Assembly (NCBI RefSeq): GCF_902167145.1
Contig: NC_050097.1
Span: forward strand, 113,121,982 to 113,185,981
Origin: Zea mays
Taxonomy: Eukaryota > Streptophyta > Magnoliopsida > Poales > Poaceae
Direction: 5' to 3'
DNA length: 64,000 nucleotides
Shown here: positions 1 through 10,223 of the stretch, piece after piece
Numbering within the stretch: position 1 is the first letter of the stretch
How the letters are laid out: each line of letters opens with the position of its first letter
The notes under the pieces: model-generated
What the model saw: the letters and a program-made list of their open reading frames with translations, nothing else
Databases searched by the model: none
What the model was told of the DNA's origin: nothing
Program-made: the position numbers and the translations under genes

Positions 1-311
1 AGGCCCTTCGGCATCCTTCGGCTGCCTCATCAATCTCTACCTTCGGTTTTCGAAGGCCAAAGCGCTGCCAGATAGGACACATCATGATATCTTTAATGTC
101 TTTTCGTACCTTTAAATCGTTTTTCACGTAGAACCATCCCTTCATCCAGTCTCTAGGCCACCTCTTCTGAAAGGTTGGCACTGGGCAGCTTAAGCCTGAA
201 CGAGCGACGAAGCTATAGCAGCCAAAATTGTTATGATACTGTTCTTTACCCCAGGGCTTCGTCTCGTATAAAAGTTCGTGCATGCTGTAGAAACTTTTTG
301 CACTTGGCTCC
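1..311 (-). pseudogene. Antisense gene of element B, exon 1, distal part
   Basis: The reverse strand reads without a stop from the element A junction (311) to base 1. It aligns with the middle of exon 1 of the antisense gene in element A: both share the motifs NNFGCY and GWFYVK. The upstream half of the same exon is at 9704-10223, on the other side of element A. Removing A and one GCTCC copy joins the two halves in frame, which shows that A landed inside this exon. No enzymatic function is known. The family resembles the plant 'putative gypsy-type transposon' domain (Pfam PF04195), by recognition only. Confidence 0.7.
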
Positions 312-896
312 TGTTGGGTCTATGCTTCGTCGCCGAAGGTCTTCTAGGAAGAAGTGGCTCTCGGCTGAAGCTGTTTGTATGAGATGGCCGAAGGTTCCTC
401 TTCATGAAGCTTCGGTATTACAAACCGACTTAAAGATAGAATGACCTTTTAGTCCATAAAGGTCTGAGTCAATGTTGTAAACTTTTATGAGGGGTATAAT
501 TGTAATTCCTCACAGGCTGTGTCCTGTGCCTATAAATAGTGAACAGTATTCCTTTACTGTTCACGCATTCTGGTAATTGCAATCGCATCTTTCGGAATCC
601 AACCTTTGCCAAGGCAGAGGTATTATTGTATTCAATGATTTAATATATTAAGTAAATATAATATAATTCGTCTATGATTTATTTACCCCTTTTATACCCT
701 TTATTTTATGTTGTCTTACAATATCCATTGAAATTTTATTACGAAGACTTAAGCTTCGTAATTATACTCTCATCAACCTTCGTCCAAGGGCCATTATCCT
801 CAAGGGAATAATGTTTCATGGACGAAGGACGTTAACATTTAACACTTTATGTTGCCTTGTTCTTAATTCATAGCATTTGAGAACAAGTCCCCAACA
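312..896 (+). repeat. 5' LTR of element A
   Basis: This 585-bp direct repeat matches 9119-9703 except for two transitions seen by eye (CTCGGCTG versus CTCAGCTG, and CAGGCTGTGT versus CAGGCTATGT). It starts TG and ends CA. A TATA box lies at 531-539. Many copies of the word CTTCGG or its complement CCGAAG are present. Confidence 0.97.
531..539 (+). promoter_or_regulatory. TATA box of element A 5' LTR
   Basis: TATAAATAG lies in the context CCTATAAATAGTGAACAG. Nearly the same context, CCTATAAATAGATGAACAG, occurs in related LTRs at 17277 and 19781. Transcription of the genomic RNA would begin about 30 bases downstream. Confidence 0.7.
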
Positions 897-915
897 TTGG
901 CGCCCACCTCCGGTG
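897..915 (+). other. Primer-binding site of element A
   Basis: TTGGCGCCCACCTCCGGTG directly follows the 5' LTR. The TGGCGCC core is usual for Tat-lineage primer-binding sites. The same sequence follows the LTR of element C at 20150. Confidence 0.75.
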
Positions 916-939
916 AACTCACTTCCACTTTTTGAGCTG

Positions 940-3900
940 ATGGCTTCGTTCAACGACCAAGCTGGAGCTGCTTCGAACCTGAAGCTGGTGCTCCCGATCA
1001 CAGGTGGTTCGTCCTCAGAGCCAGCTAACAAGAAACAAAAGAAGGAAGCACAGAGAAGGGTACAACATGTTGGGGTGCAAGGACCCTTCATCAAGTCAAG
1101 ATGGTCTCACATTCCTATTACCTTCTCCCAAGAGGACCTTCAGCTCAAGGATTACCCACACAACGATGCCATGGTTATCTCTTGTGTTATCAAAGGATTT
1201 CTGGTCCACAATGTCTTGGTTGACACAGGCAGTGCAGCTGATATCATATTTGCTAAGGCCTTCAGACAAATGCAAGAGCCAGAAGATAAGATTCATGATG
1301 CTACACATCCTCTCTGTGGCTTCGGAGGAAGACAGATTGTAGCACTGGGCAAGATCACCATGTCAGTGACCTTCGGGTTCATCAACAACACTAGAACTGA
1401 GCAAGTTGTGTTTGACATTGTTGACATGGAATACCCTTACAATGCAATTATTGTTCGTGGCACCCTCAATGCTTTTGAAGCAATTCTTCACCCTGCCTAT
1501 CTTTGCATGAAGATACCTTCGGATCAAGGACCCATCGCTATTCATGGAAGTCAGGAAGCTGCCAGAAGGGCCGAAGGAAACTGGACTGACTCAAAAGCAA
1601 TCCATAACATAGATGGAGCTGAAGCTTGTGAACAATACAAATTCAGAAGGGAGAAAGCAGCTTCAGCAGATCAGCCGAAGCCCAGGCTCTTATGTGAGGA
1701 TATAGCAGAGCAGAAGGTGCTGTTGGGCTCTCAGTTATCCGAAGAACAAGAGAAAACCTTGATAAGGTTTTTGTTCAACAACAAAGATGTTTTTGCATGG
1801 TCAGCCAATGATCTCTGCGGAGTTAATAGGGATGTTATTGAGCACTCGCTCAATGTCGATCCATCCTTCAGACCCAGAAAGCAGAAGCTTCAGAAAATGT
1901 CAGATGATAAGGCAGAAGGTGCTCGTAACGAAGTCAAAAGACTCCTCAGTGCAGGAGTTATCAGAGAAGTAAAGTACCCAGAATGGCTAGCTAACACTGT
2001 TATGGTAAAAAAGGCCAATGGCAAGTGGCGAATGTGTATTGATTTTACAGATCTTAACAAGGCTTGTCCGAAGGATGAATTCCCATTGCCAAGGTTAGAC
2101 TCTTTAGTTGATGCAGCAGCTTCTTCAGAGCTCATGAGTCTGTTAGACTGTTATTCAGGCTACCATCAAATCTGGATGAAGAAGGAAGATGAGCCGAAGA
2201 CTAGCTTCATAACTCCAAGTGGCACATATTGCTATCTTCGGATGCCTGAGGGGCTCAAAAACGCTGGAGGAAGTTTCAGCAGAATGACTGCGAAGGTTCT
2301 CCAGTCTCAGATAGGCAGAAATGTGCTAACTTATGTTGATGACATCATTGTAAAAAGCACGAAACAGGAGAATCATATTGCTAATCTGCAGGAGACCTTC
2401 GCCAGTTTCAGACAAGCTGGCTTAAAGTTGAATCCAGAAAAATGCGTCTTCGGAGTAAAGAAGGGGAAATTTCTAGGATGCTTGGTTTCAACAAAGGGAA
2501 TTGAAGCTAATCCAAGTAAGATTGAAGCTATACTTCGGATGAAGCCACCAACTACAAAAAAGGGGGCTCAAAGATTGACAGGAAGGTTGGCATCTCTCAA
2601 TAGATTCATATCCAGATCAGCAGCAGAGAGAAACTTACCATTCTTCGAAGTGCTGAAGTCAGCCGAAGTCTTTCAATGGGGACCAATCCAGCAGAAGGCC
2701 TTCGAAGAGCTGAAACAGTATTTGATAGATCTAACAGCACTAACTCCACCTACGCCAGGGGCTCCTTTGTTATTATATGTGGCAGCTTCGCACTCAGCGG
2801 TAAGTGCAGCACTTGTCCAGGAGAAGCTTGATGGCCTAGTCAGGAAGCAGGTCCCAGTGTATTTTGTATCTGAAGTTCTTAGTATATCAAAGAAAAACTA
2901 CACAGAATTAGAGAAGGTGTTATATGCTGTTTTGATGGCATCCAGGAAGCTTCGGCGCTATTTTCAAGCTTACAACATAATTGTTCCTTCTTCACAACCT
3001 CTGAAGGATATTATGAGGAACCGAGAAGCTACTGGAAGGATTGGAAAATGGGCTGCAGAGCTCAATGAATTTTGTATTGAATATGTTCATAGATCTTCGA
3101 TTCAGTCCCAGGCGTTAGCAGACTTCATTGCTGAGTGGACGCCAGGGGCTCAGGAGGAAGAAACAAATAAAGACGCCGAAGCATGGACAGTGTTTTGCGA
3201 TGGGTCTTGGGGAACCTTCGGAGCGGGAGCGGCTGCTGTGTTGGTTTCACCTTCCAAAGTTAAAACTTGCTATGCGGCAAAACTTGATTTTAGTTGCACA
3301 AACAACATTGCCGAGTACGAAGCCCTGTTTCTGGGTCTTCGGAAGCTAAAAGCAATGGGAATCAGAAGGGCCATTCTTAAAACTGATTCCCAAGTTGTTT
3401 CGGGTCATATCGACAAGAGTTGCAAGGCTAAAGATCCGAAGCTTGAAAAGTATCTGGATATGGTTCGAAGAGTTGAAGCTTCCTTCGAGGGATTTTCTGT
3501 CAAAAATATCCCTCGAGGACAAAATGAGCATGCTGATTTGCTAGCTAAGTCAGCAGCACAGGGGCTGCCCTTACCTTCGGATGTGTTCTTCGAAACAATA
3601 AAAGCACCTTCGGTGGAACTTCTTGAAAGAGCAGTCCTCAATATATCTCCTGTTTATAGCGAAGATTGGAGAACTGAGATCATCTCTTACCTTCAGGGTA
3701 AATTCCTTTCAGATGACGAAACTTATAACAGGAGGATAGAGGCAAGAGCTCGTCCATATGTCATGATAGAAGGGGAGTTGTACAAGCATGGAGTTTGTGC
3801 TCCGCTACTCAAGTGTTTATCTAGAACCGAAGGTATAGAGTTAATGAAAGAAATACATGCAGGCCTGTGTGGATCTCACATTGGATCTAGGCCGTTACTT

Positions 3901-4896
3901 GGAAAAATTTTCCGCCAAGGGTTTTATTGGCCGAAGGCAGCTTCGGACGCAGCGGAATTAGTTCAAAAGTGCGAAGGTTGTCAGAAATGTGCAAGAGATC
4001 AAAAACAACCTTTGTCCTTAACACAGCTCATACAACCCATTTGGCCATTGCAAAGGTGGGGCCTTGACTTGTTAGGTCCGTTACCACCGGCCCAAGGGAA
4101 CCTGAGATATGTTGTAGTAGCTGTGGAATATTTTTCTAAATGGATTGAGGCAAAGCCTTTAGCCACAATAACTTCGGCCACCGTCCAAAAGTTTTTCTGG
4201 CAGAATATTGTTTGTCGTTTCGGGGTTCCAAAGGCTATCACTGTGGATAATGGAACACAGTTTGACTCCGAAGCTTTCAGGGATTTCTGTGACCAAATTG
4301 GTACGAAGATCCATTTTGCATCGGTCAGGCATCCGGAGTCAAACGGACTCGTTGAAAGAGCCAACGGCATTATAATGACAGGAATAATGAAGTTAATCTT
4401 CAATCAACCCAGGGGAAAGTGGCCAGATCAGTTAAGCAAAGTGGTGTGGAGCCACAACACAACAACATCAAGGTCTACAGGCTTTACTCCATTCAAGTTG
4501 TTATTCGGTGACGAAGCAATAACTCCGGAGGAAGCTAAAACCGGATCAATAAGAGTAGTAGCTTCGGCAGAATCAGATTCCGAAGCTGCTTATTCTGTAG
4601 AAAAAGATGCTTTAGAAGGGATTAGGCTGCAAGGCGTGGAGAACATCAATAAATATCAAGCCGAAACAATCAAATGGCGAGATAGAAAGGTTCGACTAAA
4701 GAATATTGAGCCAGGACACTTGGTGCTTCGGAGAGTGGCCAACCCAGAAACAGTGGGCAAGTTGCAGTTGAAATGGGATGGACCTTTCTTAGTAGCATCT
4801 TCGTCAAGACCCGGTTCATACAGATTGAAGGATATGGACGGCAACGACATTCCTAGATCTTGGAATGCGGATGAGCTTCGGCGATATTATGTGTAA
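940..4896 (+). CDS. pol: Element A polyprotein: protease, RT, two RNase H domains, integrase (no gag)
   Basis: This is one open frame of 1318 residues. I chose the ATG at 940 because it is the first ATG downstream of the primer-binding site. The frame is open further left, but there it runs into the LTR. Protease has the catalytic DTGS near residue 95. Reverse transcriptase has YVDD near 465-468. A Gypsy-type RNase H follows, then a second RNase H beginning FCDGSW near 752, typical of the Tat lineage. Integrase has an HHCC zinc finger at about 973-1018 and the DDE residues at about 1043, 1103 and 1139. Only about 60 residues precede the protease region, so gag is absent. No stop or frameshift interrupts it, so it could be functional. 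The last codons (RRYYV) match element C. Confidence 0.95.
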   Translation: MASFNDQAGAASNLKLVLPITGGSSSEPANKKQKKEAQRRVQHVGVQGPFIKSRWSHIPITFSQEDLQLKDYPHNDAMVISCVIKGFLVHNVLVDTGSAADIIFAKAFRQMQEPEDKIHDATHPLCGFGGRQIVALGKITMSVTFGFINNTRTEQVVFDIVDMEYPYNAIIVRGTLNAFEAILHPAYLCMKIPSDQGPIAIHGSQEAARRAEGNWTDSKAIHNIDGAEACEQYKFRREKAASADQPKPRLLCEDIAEQKVLLGSQLSEEQEKTLIRFLFNNKDVFAWSANDLCGVNRDVIEHSLNVDPSFRPRKQKLQKMSDDKAEGARNEVKRLLSAGVIREVKYPEWLANTVMVKKANGKWRMCIDFTDLNKACPKDEFPLPRLDSLVDAAASSELMSLLDCYSGYHQIWMKKEDEPKTSFITPSGTYCYLRMPEGLKNAGGSFSRMTAKVLQSQIGRNVLTYVDDIIVKSTKQENHIANLQETFASFRQAGLKLNPEKCVFGVKKGKFLGCLVSTKGIEANPSKIEAILRMKPPTTKKGAQRLTGRLASLNRFISRSAAERNLPFFEVLKSAEVFQWGPIQQKAFEELKQYLIDLTALTPPTPGAPLLLYVAASHSAVSAALVQEKLDGLVRKQVPVYFVSEVLSISKKNYTELEKVLYAVLMASRKLRRYFQAYNIIVPSSQPLKDIMRNREATGRIGKWAAELNEFCIEYVHRSSIQSQALADFIAEWTPGAQEEETNKDAEAWTVFCDGSWGTFGAGAAAVLVSPSKVKTCYAAKLDFSCTNNIAEYEALFLGLRKLKAMGIRRAILKTDSQVVSGHIDKSCKAKDPKLEKYLDMVRRVEASFEGFSVKNIPRGQNEHADLLAKSAAQGLPLPSDVFFETIKAPSVELLERAVLNISPVYSEDWRTEIISYLQGKFLSDDETYNRRIEARARPYVMIEGELYKHGVCAPLLKCLSRTEGIELMKEIHAGLCGSHIGSRPLLGKIFRQGFYWPKAASDAAELVQKCEGCQKCARDQKQPLSLTQLIQPIWPLQRWGLDLLGPLPPAQGNLRYVVVAVEYFSKWIEAKPLATITSATVQKFFWQNIVCRFGVPKAITVDNGTQFDSEAFRDFCDQIGTKIHFASVRHPESNGLVERANGIIMTGIMKLIFNQPRGKWPDQLSKVVWSHNTTTSRSTGFTPFKLLFGDEAITPEEAKTGSIRVVASAESDSEAAYSVEKDALEGIRLQGVENINKYQAETIKWRDRKVRLKNIEPGHLVLRRVANPETVGKLQLKWDGPFLVASSSRPGSYRLKDMDGNDIPRSWNADELRRYYV

Positions 4897-5768
4897 CTTG
4901 ATGTAATTTTTTATGTTTTTTCTTTTTTTGGCACCCTTTTCCTTTCTAAAGGGGGAGAAAGGTTTTTAATGTGGCCATCACATGTAATTTCCTTTTTTTT
5001 AGTTCTATAAGAGCAAAATCCCCCAAGGAATGTAAATGTAAAAGCTGAGAGCGCACCATCGAGTGCCGAAAAGTAAAAAGCGAAGTAGCTCCAAAGTCGT
5101 TCCTAAGGGAATGCAGAGCTTACAGCGAAAAGTCAACGCTGATACCGCCAAAAGTAAAGGCGAAGAAGCTCCAAAGTCGTTCCTAAAGGAATGCAGAGCT
5201 TACAGCGAAAAGTCAACGCTGATTCCGCCAAAAGTAAAGGCGAAGAAGCTCCAAAGTCGTTCCTAAGGGAATGCAGAGCTGAGGTGTGATTGTTTTTAAG
5301 GAAATAATGGCTATGAGTATGGCTTCGGATACGTGTTTGGCCATTCATTTGCACATCACATTACATCATAGCATTTGCATTCATAAACATTCATCCAGGC
5401 ATATGTAGGATAATCATCATCATGGCATAAGTGGTTGCTTCGGCAAAAAGAAAAAAAAGAGGGGGAAGAAAGAGCTTCGTACAAAAAGGAGAGCTTCGGA
5501 AAGAAGGGAAATGTTGTTTTCTATGCTTCGCTGTGTACGAAAAGAAGGGAAGGTGTTTTTTCGCCTTCGGCTCAAAAAAGAAAATTTCGTCCACATCAAA
5601 GCACTTCTCATACATCAATGGAAGGATAAGGATATATTACAAGGTATGAACAAAATTCATTAAAGACAAGTTTCAGTTACATTTACAAAAGTTATCTCAA
5701 AAGTTTCTCAAGTACTGTCTACAGTCTACTACTTAATCTCCAAGGAGCTTCAGTTTCGGCGTCATTTT
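4897..5768 (+). other. Non-coding spacer of element A between pol and the antisense gene
   Basis: No gene is seen. The stretch has a purine-rich segment (about 4950-4970), the 80-bp tandem repeats (5088-5285) and A-rich, CTTCGG-rich sequence. It is colinear with the same interval in element C (24139-24382 plus 47355-48200). Confidence 0.6.
5088..5285 (+). repeat. 80-bp tandem repeat, about 2.5 copies
   Basis: The start GCTCCAAAGTCGTTCCTAA recurs at 5088, 5168 and 5248, an exact period of 80. Copies differ by one or two bases. Element C has a related repeat at the same place (47360-47660) with a 62-bp period, so the array is a feature of the group. Confidence 0.88.
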
Positions 5769-8667
5769 TTAATCATCAGCTTCGGCTTCGTCATCCTACA
5801 TAAATAAGGTTGTTGTAAGTCGAAATTGAGCTTGAAAGAAGAGGTAAGCACAAGGTATGATTTCTTACTGCTTCAAGATGACTCCGAGCTTCGTCTCCAG
5901 CCTTTTCTCGCCCACCTTTTGTCCATATCATTTTTACAAATCTATTAGAGATACTTCGGGCGAGATCAGGAATGTCATCTAGGATTGATGGTGATAAAGT
6001 GAAATTTGGCCTATTGACAATCTTTCCATGATCGCAGCCAGCTTTTAGGAAAGCTGCAGCAGTGCCCCGAGAAGCTACCTAGGCACAGAAGTCACCGTGC
6101 CCAGCTATGACTTCGTCGAGCTCGTCAATCTCACCCTCAATATGTTCGAAGGTCTTCGGTAGATCTTCAGCTGAGGGGGTGAATTTTTCACTGCTGGCTC
6201 CAACTGAGTGGAAAATCTTCCTTAATCGTTGAATGCATTTGTTGCTAAATTCCAAACATTTTTCTTGAAGGCTCGTCAATAGTTTTCTCAAATCTGAATT
6301 TTGTTGAGCTTCGGCTTCAAGTTTTGCATTAAGATCTTGCTTTTCTCGTTCGAACTGCTCAGATTGGCGGAGAAGCTTCGAGTTCAGTTCTGTTATTTTT
6401 GCTTCAGCTTCTGCCAATGAACCTTCGGTTGCCTGGAGCTCAAAGTTCTTTTTCTCGATAGCATCTGATTGCTCCTTTATTCTGCTTTCCAAATTTTCAA
6501 TTATAACTTCGTGCTTCTTGTCTTCAAAATCTTGCTGCATTTTCAAGGCTTTGCTCAACAGCATACTCTGCACGAAAACAACCTTCGTCAGACATGTTTT
6601 CATTATTAGAAACAATAAAAGTTAAGGGAAAAGTAGTTCACCTTGAAATTAGAATAAAATAAACTACCAACGATATGTTGTCGTCGGTAGCGGCTGATGT
6701 CTGTCTCCAGCTTCGGAAAACCGATACTCTTTGACAGAGTACCGATAACTTTGGCTCCAGTTTGATCTCGAATACAATCTAATTTTTCATCATCAACGCC
6801 TCCGAAGAGGAGTGCTCCAGGTTTGTATCCGCAGGATTTGGCATACTCTCTAAGCTCTTATATTTCAGCTTTTGATAGTTTTTCCCCAACTAAATTCTGG
6901 AACATGAAGGCTTCGTTTTCTGAAGCTTCATCAGCAATTTCTTTCCCTTTCCCCGACGCTGCAGTCGCGGCCTCTTCGGCGGCGGTGGTAGCTTCTTCTG
7001 CAGCCATGTCTAGCAGTATTTTGTCAATGTGTTCGATTGTGCTCTCCAGGTTCAAATCTTCAGCTGAGGCAGCTTCGGCAGCTGCGACCTCCGAAGGTGT
7101 AATTTCAATATATGTCCCTTCCGCAGCCGCTGGTGTTTTCTGAGCTGAAGCTCTTGGCGGTGTCTTGTCAATTACTTCTGTCACAGTGATAATTCTTTGT
7201 CTCTTTGCTTTGATTGTTTTCTTCGATTTTTCGGGCTCCTTGTCCTTCTGAAAAAAACTTTGTCAGTTGAGACCCCAATGGACTTAGCTTCGCAGGCAGG
7301 GATTCAGTCATTACCTTCAAAATTGCCTCCACATCAGTGGCAGAGGGTGATGCGGGGGATTTTTCTTCGTCGGATATTTTTCGTTTCGGAGAAGACGCTT
7401 TCCTCTTCTTTGGAATTTTCTTCTTTGGTGTCTCTTTTTCATCTTCATTTGAGGCTTCGGTTATCCTTTTCCTTTTCTGGCCTCCGGCACCTTTGTTCAG
7501 ATTTTCATAGTCAGGGTATTCAAAACCCAAGGCGTCCAGCACTCGATTTAGCCTTCGCTTTGGACGGGTGCCAAAGGCTGCGGTCATCAATTGATCTTCT
7601 TTTTTGGAATAATTGCCAAGTATTTCATTGCACATTACTTCAATTGTATCTAGCCACTCTTGGCATGGTGCTTTAAAGTACTTTTTAAACTTGAAATAGT
7701 AAGGTAAACGTACAAGTTCACCTTCTTTCTTTTCCCCCTTTAGCTTCGGCATTTCCCATTCTTTCAAACTGGGAAAAACTTTGAAAGCCAAAAACTCCTG
7801 AACCAGGTCCCTTATGCTGATATGCTCTGCAATAATTCTGAATTCATTCATTGCTTGTTGTGTTGGACCTTCGGGTGTCATGTTGCAGCGAGGTCGGGTT
7901 TCTCCGAAGATTAGTTCGAGTGGACTTTGCACAAGCTTTTCCTTATCGTCATCAACCTTGACATAGAACCACTCTGACTTCCAGCCTGCTGCCCATTTGC
8001 TTCGGTAGCTGATTACAGGAAACTTAGTGGTTTTCCGATAGGCGAAGTTATAGCAGCCAAAATTGTCGTGCAATCCATCCTTTCTAGCCTTCGTCTGATA
8101 ATGCAACTCGTGAACCCGGCAAAAGCTGTCCGCAAATGGCTCCACTGCTTGGCTTCGGAGTGCCCAGATATAAACACTAAGCCTAACGATTGCGTTAGGG
8201 GTCAGCTGGTGAAAATAGATACCGAACCTCTTCAGTACCTCTGCAATAATCCCATGTAGGGGGAATCTTAATCCAGCCTTTAGAAAGCTCTTGAAAATAA
8301 CAATTTCATCCTTCTCCGGCTTTGGGGTAGTCTCTTCTCCCCCGAAGCGTAATAGCTTCTTCTGATTTTCAGTAAAAAAGCCTGACTTTACCATCTTGGA
8401 GAGATCAGCCTTCGAAACAGTAGATTTCCCGAAGTCCAAGTGGCTGGGTTTGCTTGGCATGGCAATGCGATAATCATCTTCGGGATCAGTTTCCTCAATA
8501 TCTTCTTCTTCTGCTTCAGCGATTGCTTGTTCTGCATCATCACTAGGGATCTTTTCCGAAGTCACCAGCCCGGATCGTTGCATGGCTTCGGAGATGGGAA
8601 CAGTCTCCGAAGCTTCAGTTTCGCCCCCCTCACGCTCAACCCTAGCGGTAGAACGCACTCTGGCCAT
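5769..8667 (-). CDS. Antisense spliced gene of element A (PF04195-like domain, NLS, coiled coils), with two in-frame stops
   Basis: I infer four minus-strand exons from GT/AG borders and homology to element C: 8667-7315, 7247-6642, 6567-5869 and 5795-5769, about 894 codons. Exon 1 (451 codons) is fully open. It has an acidic N-terminus, a conserved block with FGKSTV and LTPNAIVRLSVYIW that resembles the plant 'putative gypsy-type transposon' domain, and a Lys-rich stretch with KKKIPKKRK that could be a nuclear signal. Exon 2 is Ala/Glu-rich and ends with a conserved GTLSKS region. Exon 3 is a long coiled coil. Two in-frame stops, TAA 6858-6860 and TAG 6079-6081, break this copy relative to element C. 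A minus-strand TATA lies upstream. Molecular function is unknown; exon borders are not confirmed by transcripts. Confidence 0.72.
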
Positions 8668-8851
8668 TTAATTATGAATTTGTGGAAATTTAATACTTTT
8701 TTCTTCCGAAGTTTTTTCTTCTGACGAAGCAGGCTTCAAACTGGAGCTTCGTTCGATTTCGACAGACAAGCTTCGGCGATGGTTAAAAATTTTGGCAGCA
8801 AAACAGTGCAAATAGCAATGAATGCTGTGGTAACTTCACACCTACTCGTCT

Positions 8852-8859
8852 GTTTATAT
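8852..8859 (-). promoter_or_regulatory. TATA box of the antisense gene in element A
   Basis: On the minus strand this reads TATATAAA, about 190 bases upstream of the inferred ATG (8667). Element B has GTATAAATAA at a similar distance upstream of its antisense ATG. A conserved TATA supports a promoter separate from the LTR. Confidence 0.55.
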
Positions 8860-9106
8860 AGTACTGCAGGTAAGAAGGCGAAGCGCCAGGATTTTTACAC
8901 CAGGCGGACACCCGCTTGCACCCGCTGCGTGGTGGACCGCAGAGATCAAACAGTAACTCTGCAAGGTGGGGCCGCTACGCGCTGGGAAATTGAATCGTTT
9001 CTCGACAACGAGCTCAGGGAAGGTGTTTTTTAGACCTTCGGCGCTCCGAAGCTTAAGAGACTTTTTTCACGGATCAAGCTCGTTACGAAAAACGATCTAG
9101 CACCGC

Positions 9107-9118
9107 GAAAGGGGCTAC
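9107..9118 (+). other. Polypurine tract of element A
   Basis: GAAAGGGGCTAC lies immediately upstream of the 3' LTR. It would prime plus-strand DNA synthesis. Element B has GCGAGGGGCTAC at the same place. Confidence 0.7.
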
Positions 9119-9703
9119 TGTTGGGTCTATGCTTCGTCGCCGAAGGTCTTCTAGGAAGAAGTGGCTCTCAGCTGAAGCTGTTTGTATGAGATGGCCGAAG
9201 GTTCCTCTTCATGAAGCTTCGGTATTACAAACCGACTTAAAGATAGAATGACCTTTTAGTCCATAAAGGTCTGAGTCAATGTTGTAAACTTTTATGAGGG
9301 GTATAATTGTAATTCCTCACAGGCTATGTCCTGTGCCTATAAATAGTGAACAGTATTCCTTTACTGTTCACGCATTCTGGTAATTGCAATCGCATCTTTC
9401 GGAATCCAACCTTTGCCAAGGCAGAGGTATTATTGTATTCAATGATTTAATATATTAAGTAAATATAATATAATTCGTCTATGATTTATTTACCCCTTTT
9501 ATACCCTTTATTTTATGTTGTCTTACAATATCCATTGAAATTTTATTACGAAGACTTAAGCTTCGTAATTATACTCTCATCAACCTTCGTCCAAGGGCCA
9601 TTATCCTCAAGGGAATAATGTTTCATGGACGAAGGACGTTAACATTTAACACTTTATGTTGCCTTGTTCTTAATTCATAGCATTTGAGAACAAGTCCCCA
9701 ACA
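9119..9703 (+). repeat. 3' LTR of element A
   Basis: This 585-bp repeat is nearly identical to 312-896. GCTCC follows at 9704-9708, repeating the five bases before the 5' LTR. Confidence 0.97.
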
Positions 9704-10223
9704 GCTCCAAGCCCTAAATCCTCACGGCCCAGACGAAGATTCCCATTCTTATGATGGCTTCGGGAGTAATTTGGTGAAGAAAAATCTGGTATATCTTTAA
9801 AACTTCAACCACAAATCTGCTTAAGGGGAGCCGAAGCCCAGCTTTGAAAAAGCTTCGGTAGATCACGACTTCATTCTCTTTGGGAACAGGAGAAATCATG
9901 TCTCCGTTGTCAGCCCTCACAATAGAAATGTCTCGAAAATACCTTCCTCTCATGTTATCAAGATGACTTTGCTTGATAGTCGATTTTCCGAAGACTGCGT
10001 GACTTGGTTGCCACGGCCGATCTTCGGAGTCTTCGCCCCCACTTTCCACATCATAACTGTCGCTGTCATCGGTATCTTCAAATAAGCCTTCCACAATTTC
10101 TTCTGTAATATTTTCTGTGTTGGTCTTTGCAATTGACTCGATGAATCCAGCAGTTTTTTCCTTAAGGAGCTTCTCCTCCTCGCTCAGCTTCGTTTCAGCA
10201 ACAACTTTCTTATCTTGAGACAT
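9704..10223 (-). pseudogene. Antisense gene of element B, exon 1, proximal part
   Basis: The ATG at 10223 opens a frame of 169 codons that ends at TAG 9714-9716, just before the element A insertion. The protein starts acidic (Asp/Glu/Ser-rich) and then matches the element A protein: FGKSTI, FKAGLRLPL and FLHQITPEAIIRMGIFVWA. At the stop, the element A homologue has Gln, so CAG or CAA became TAG, a C-to-T change. The frame then continues into 311-1. The gene is therefore broken twice: by this nonsense change and by element A. A TATA box lies about 150 bases upstream. Confidence 0.78.

Larger units (their letters stand above)
312..9703 (+). mobile_element. Complete Tat-lineage Gypsy retrotransposon A (9392 bp)
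   Basis: Two 585-bp LTRs (312-896 and 9119-9703) begin TGTTGGG and end CCAACA, and differ at about two positions. The element is flanked by a perfect 5-bp target-site duplication, GCTCC (307-311 and 9704-9708). Internal order is: primer-binding site, an uninterrupted protease-RT-RNase H-RNase H-integrase ORF with no gag, an 80-bp tandem repeat, a multi-exon gene on the opposite strand, and a polypurine tract. The LTR divergence implies insertion roughly 0.1-0.2 million years ago at the grass rate of 1.3e-8 per site per year. It belongs to the Tat lineage because of the second, archaeal-type RNase H. The family name is not assigned. Confidence 0.97.

Noticed and set aside
877..939. Starting the element A polyprotein at base 877
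   Set aside because: That start lies inside the LTR and overlaps the primer-binding site; the ATG at 940 is the first one downstream.
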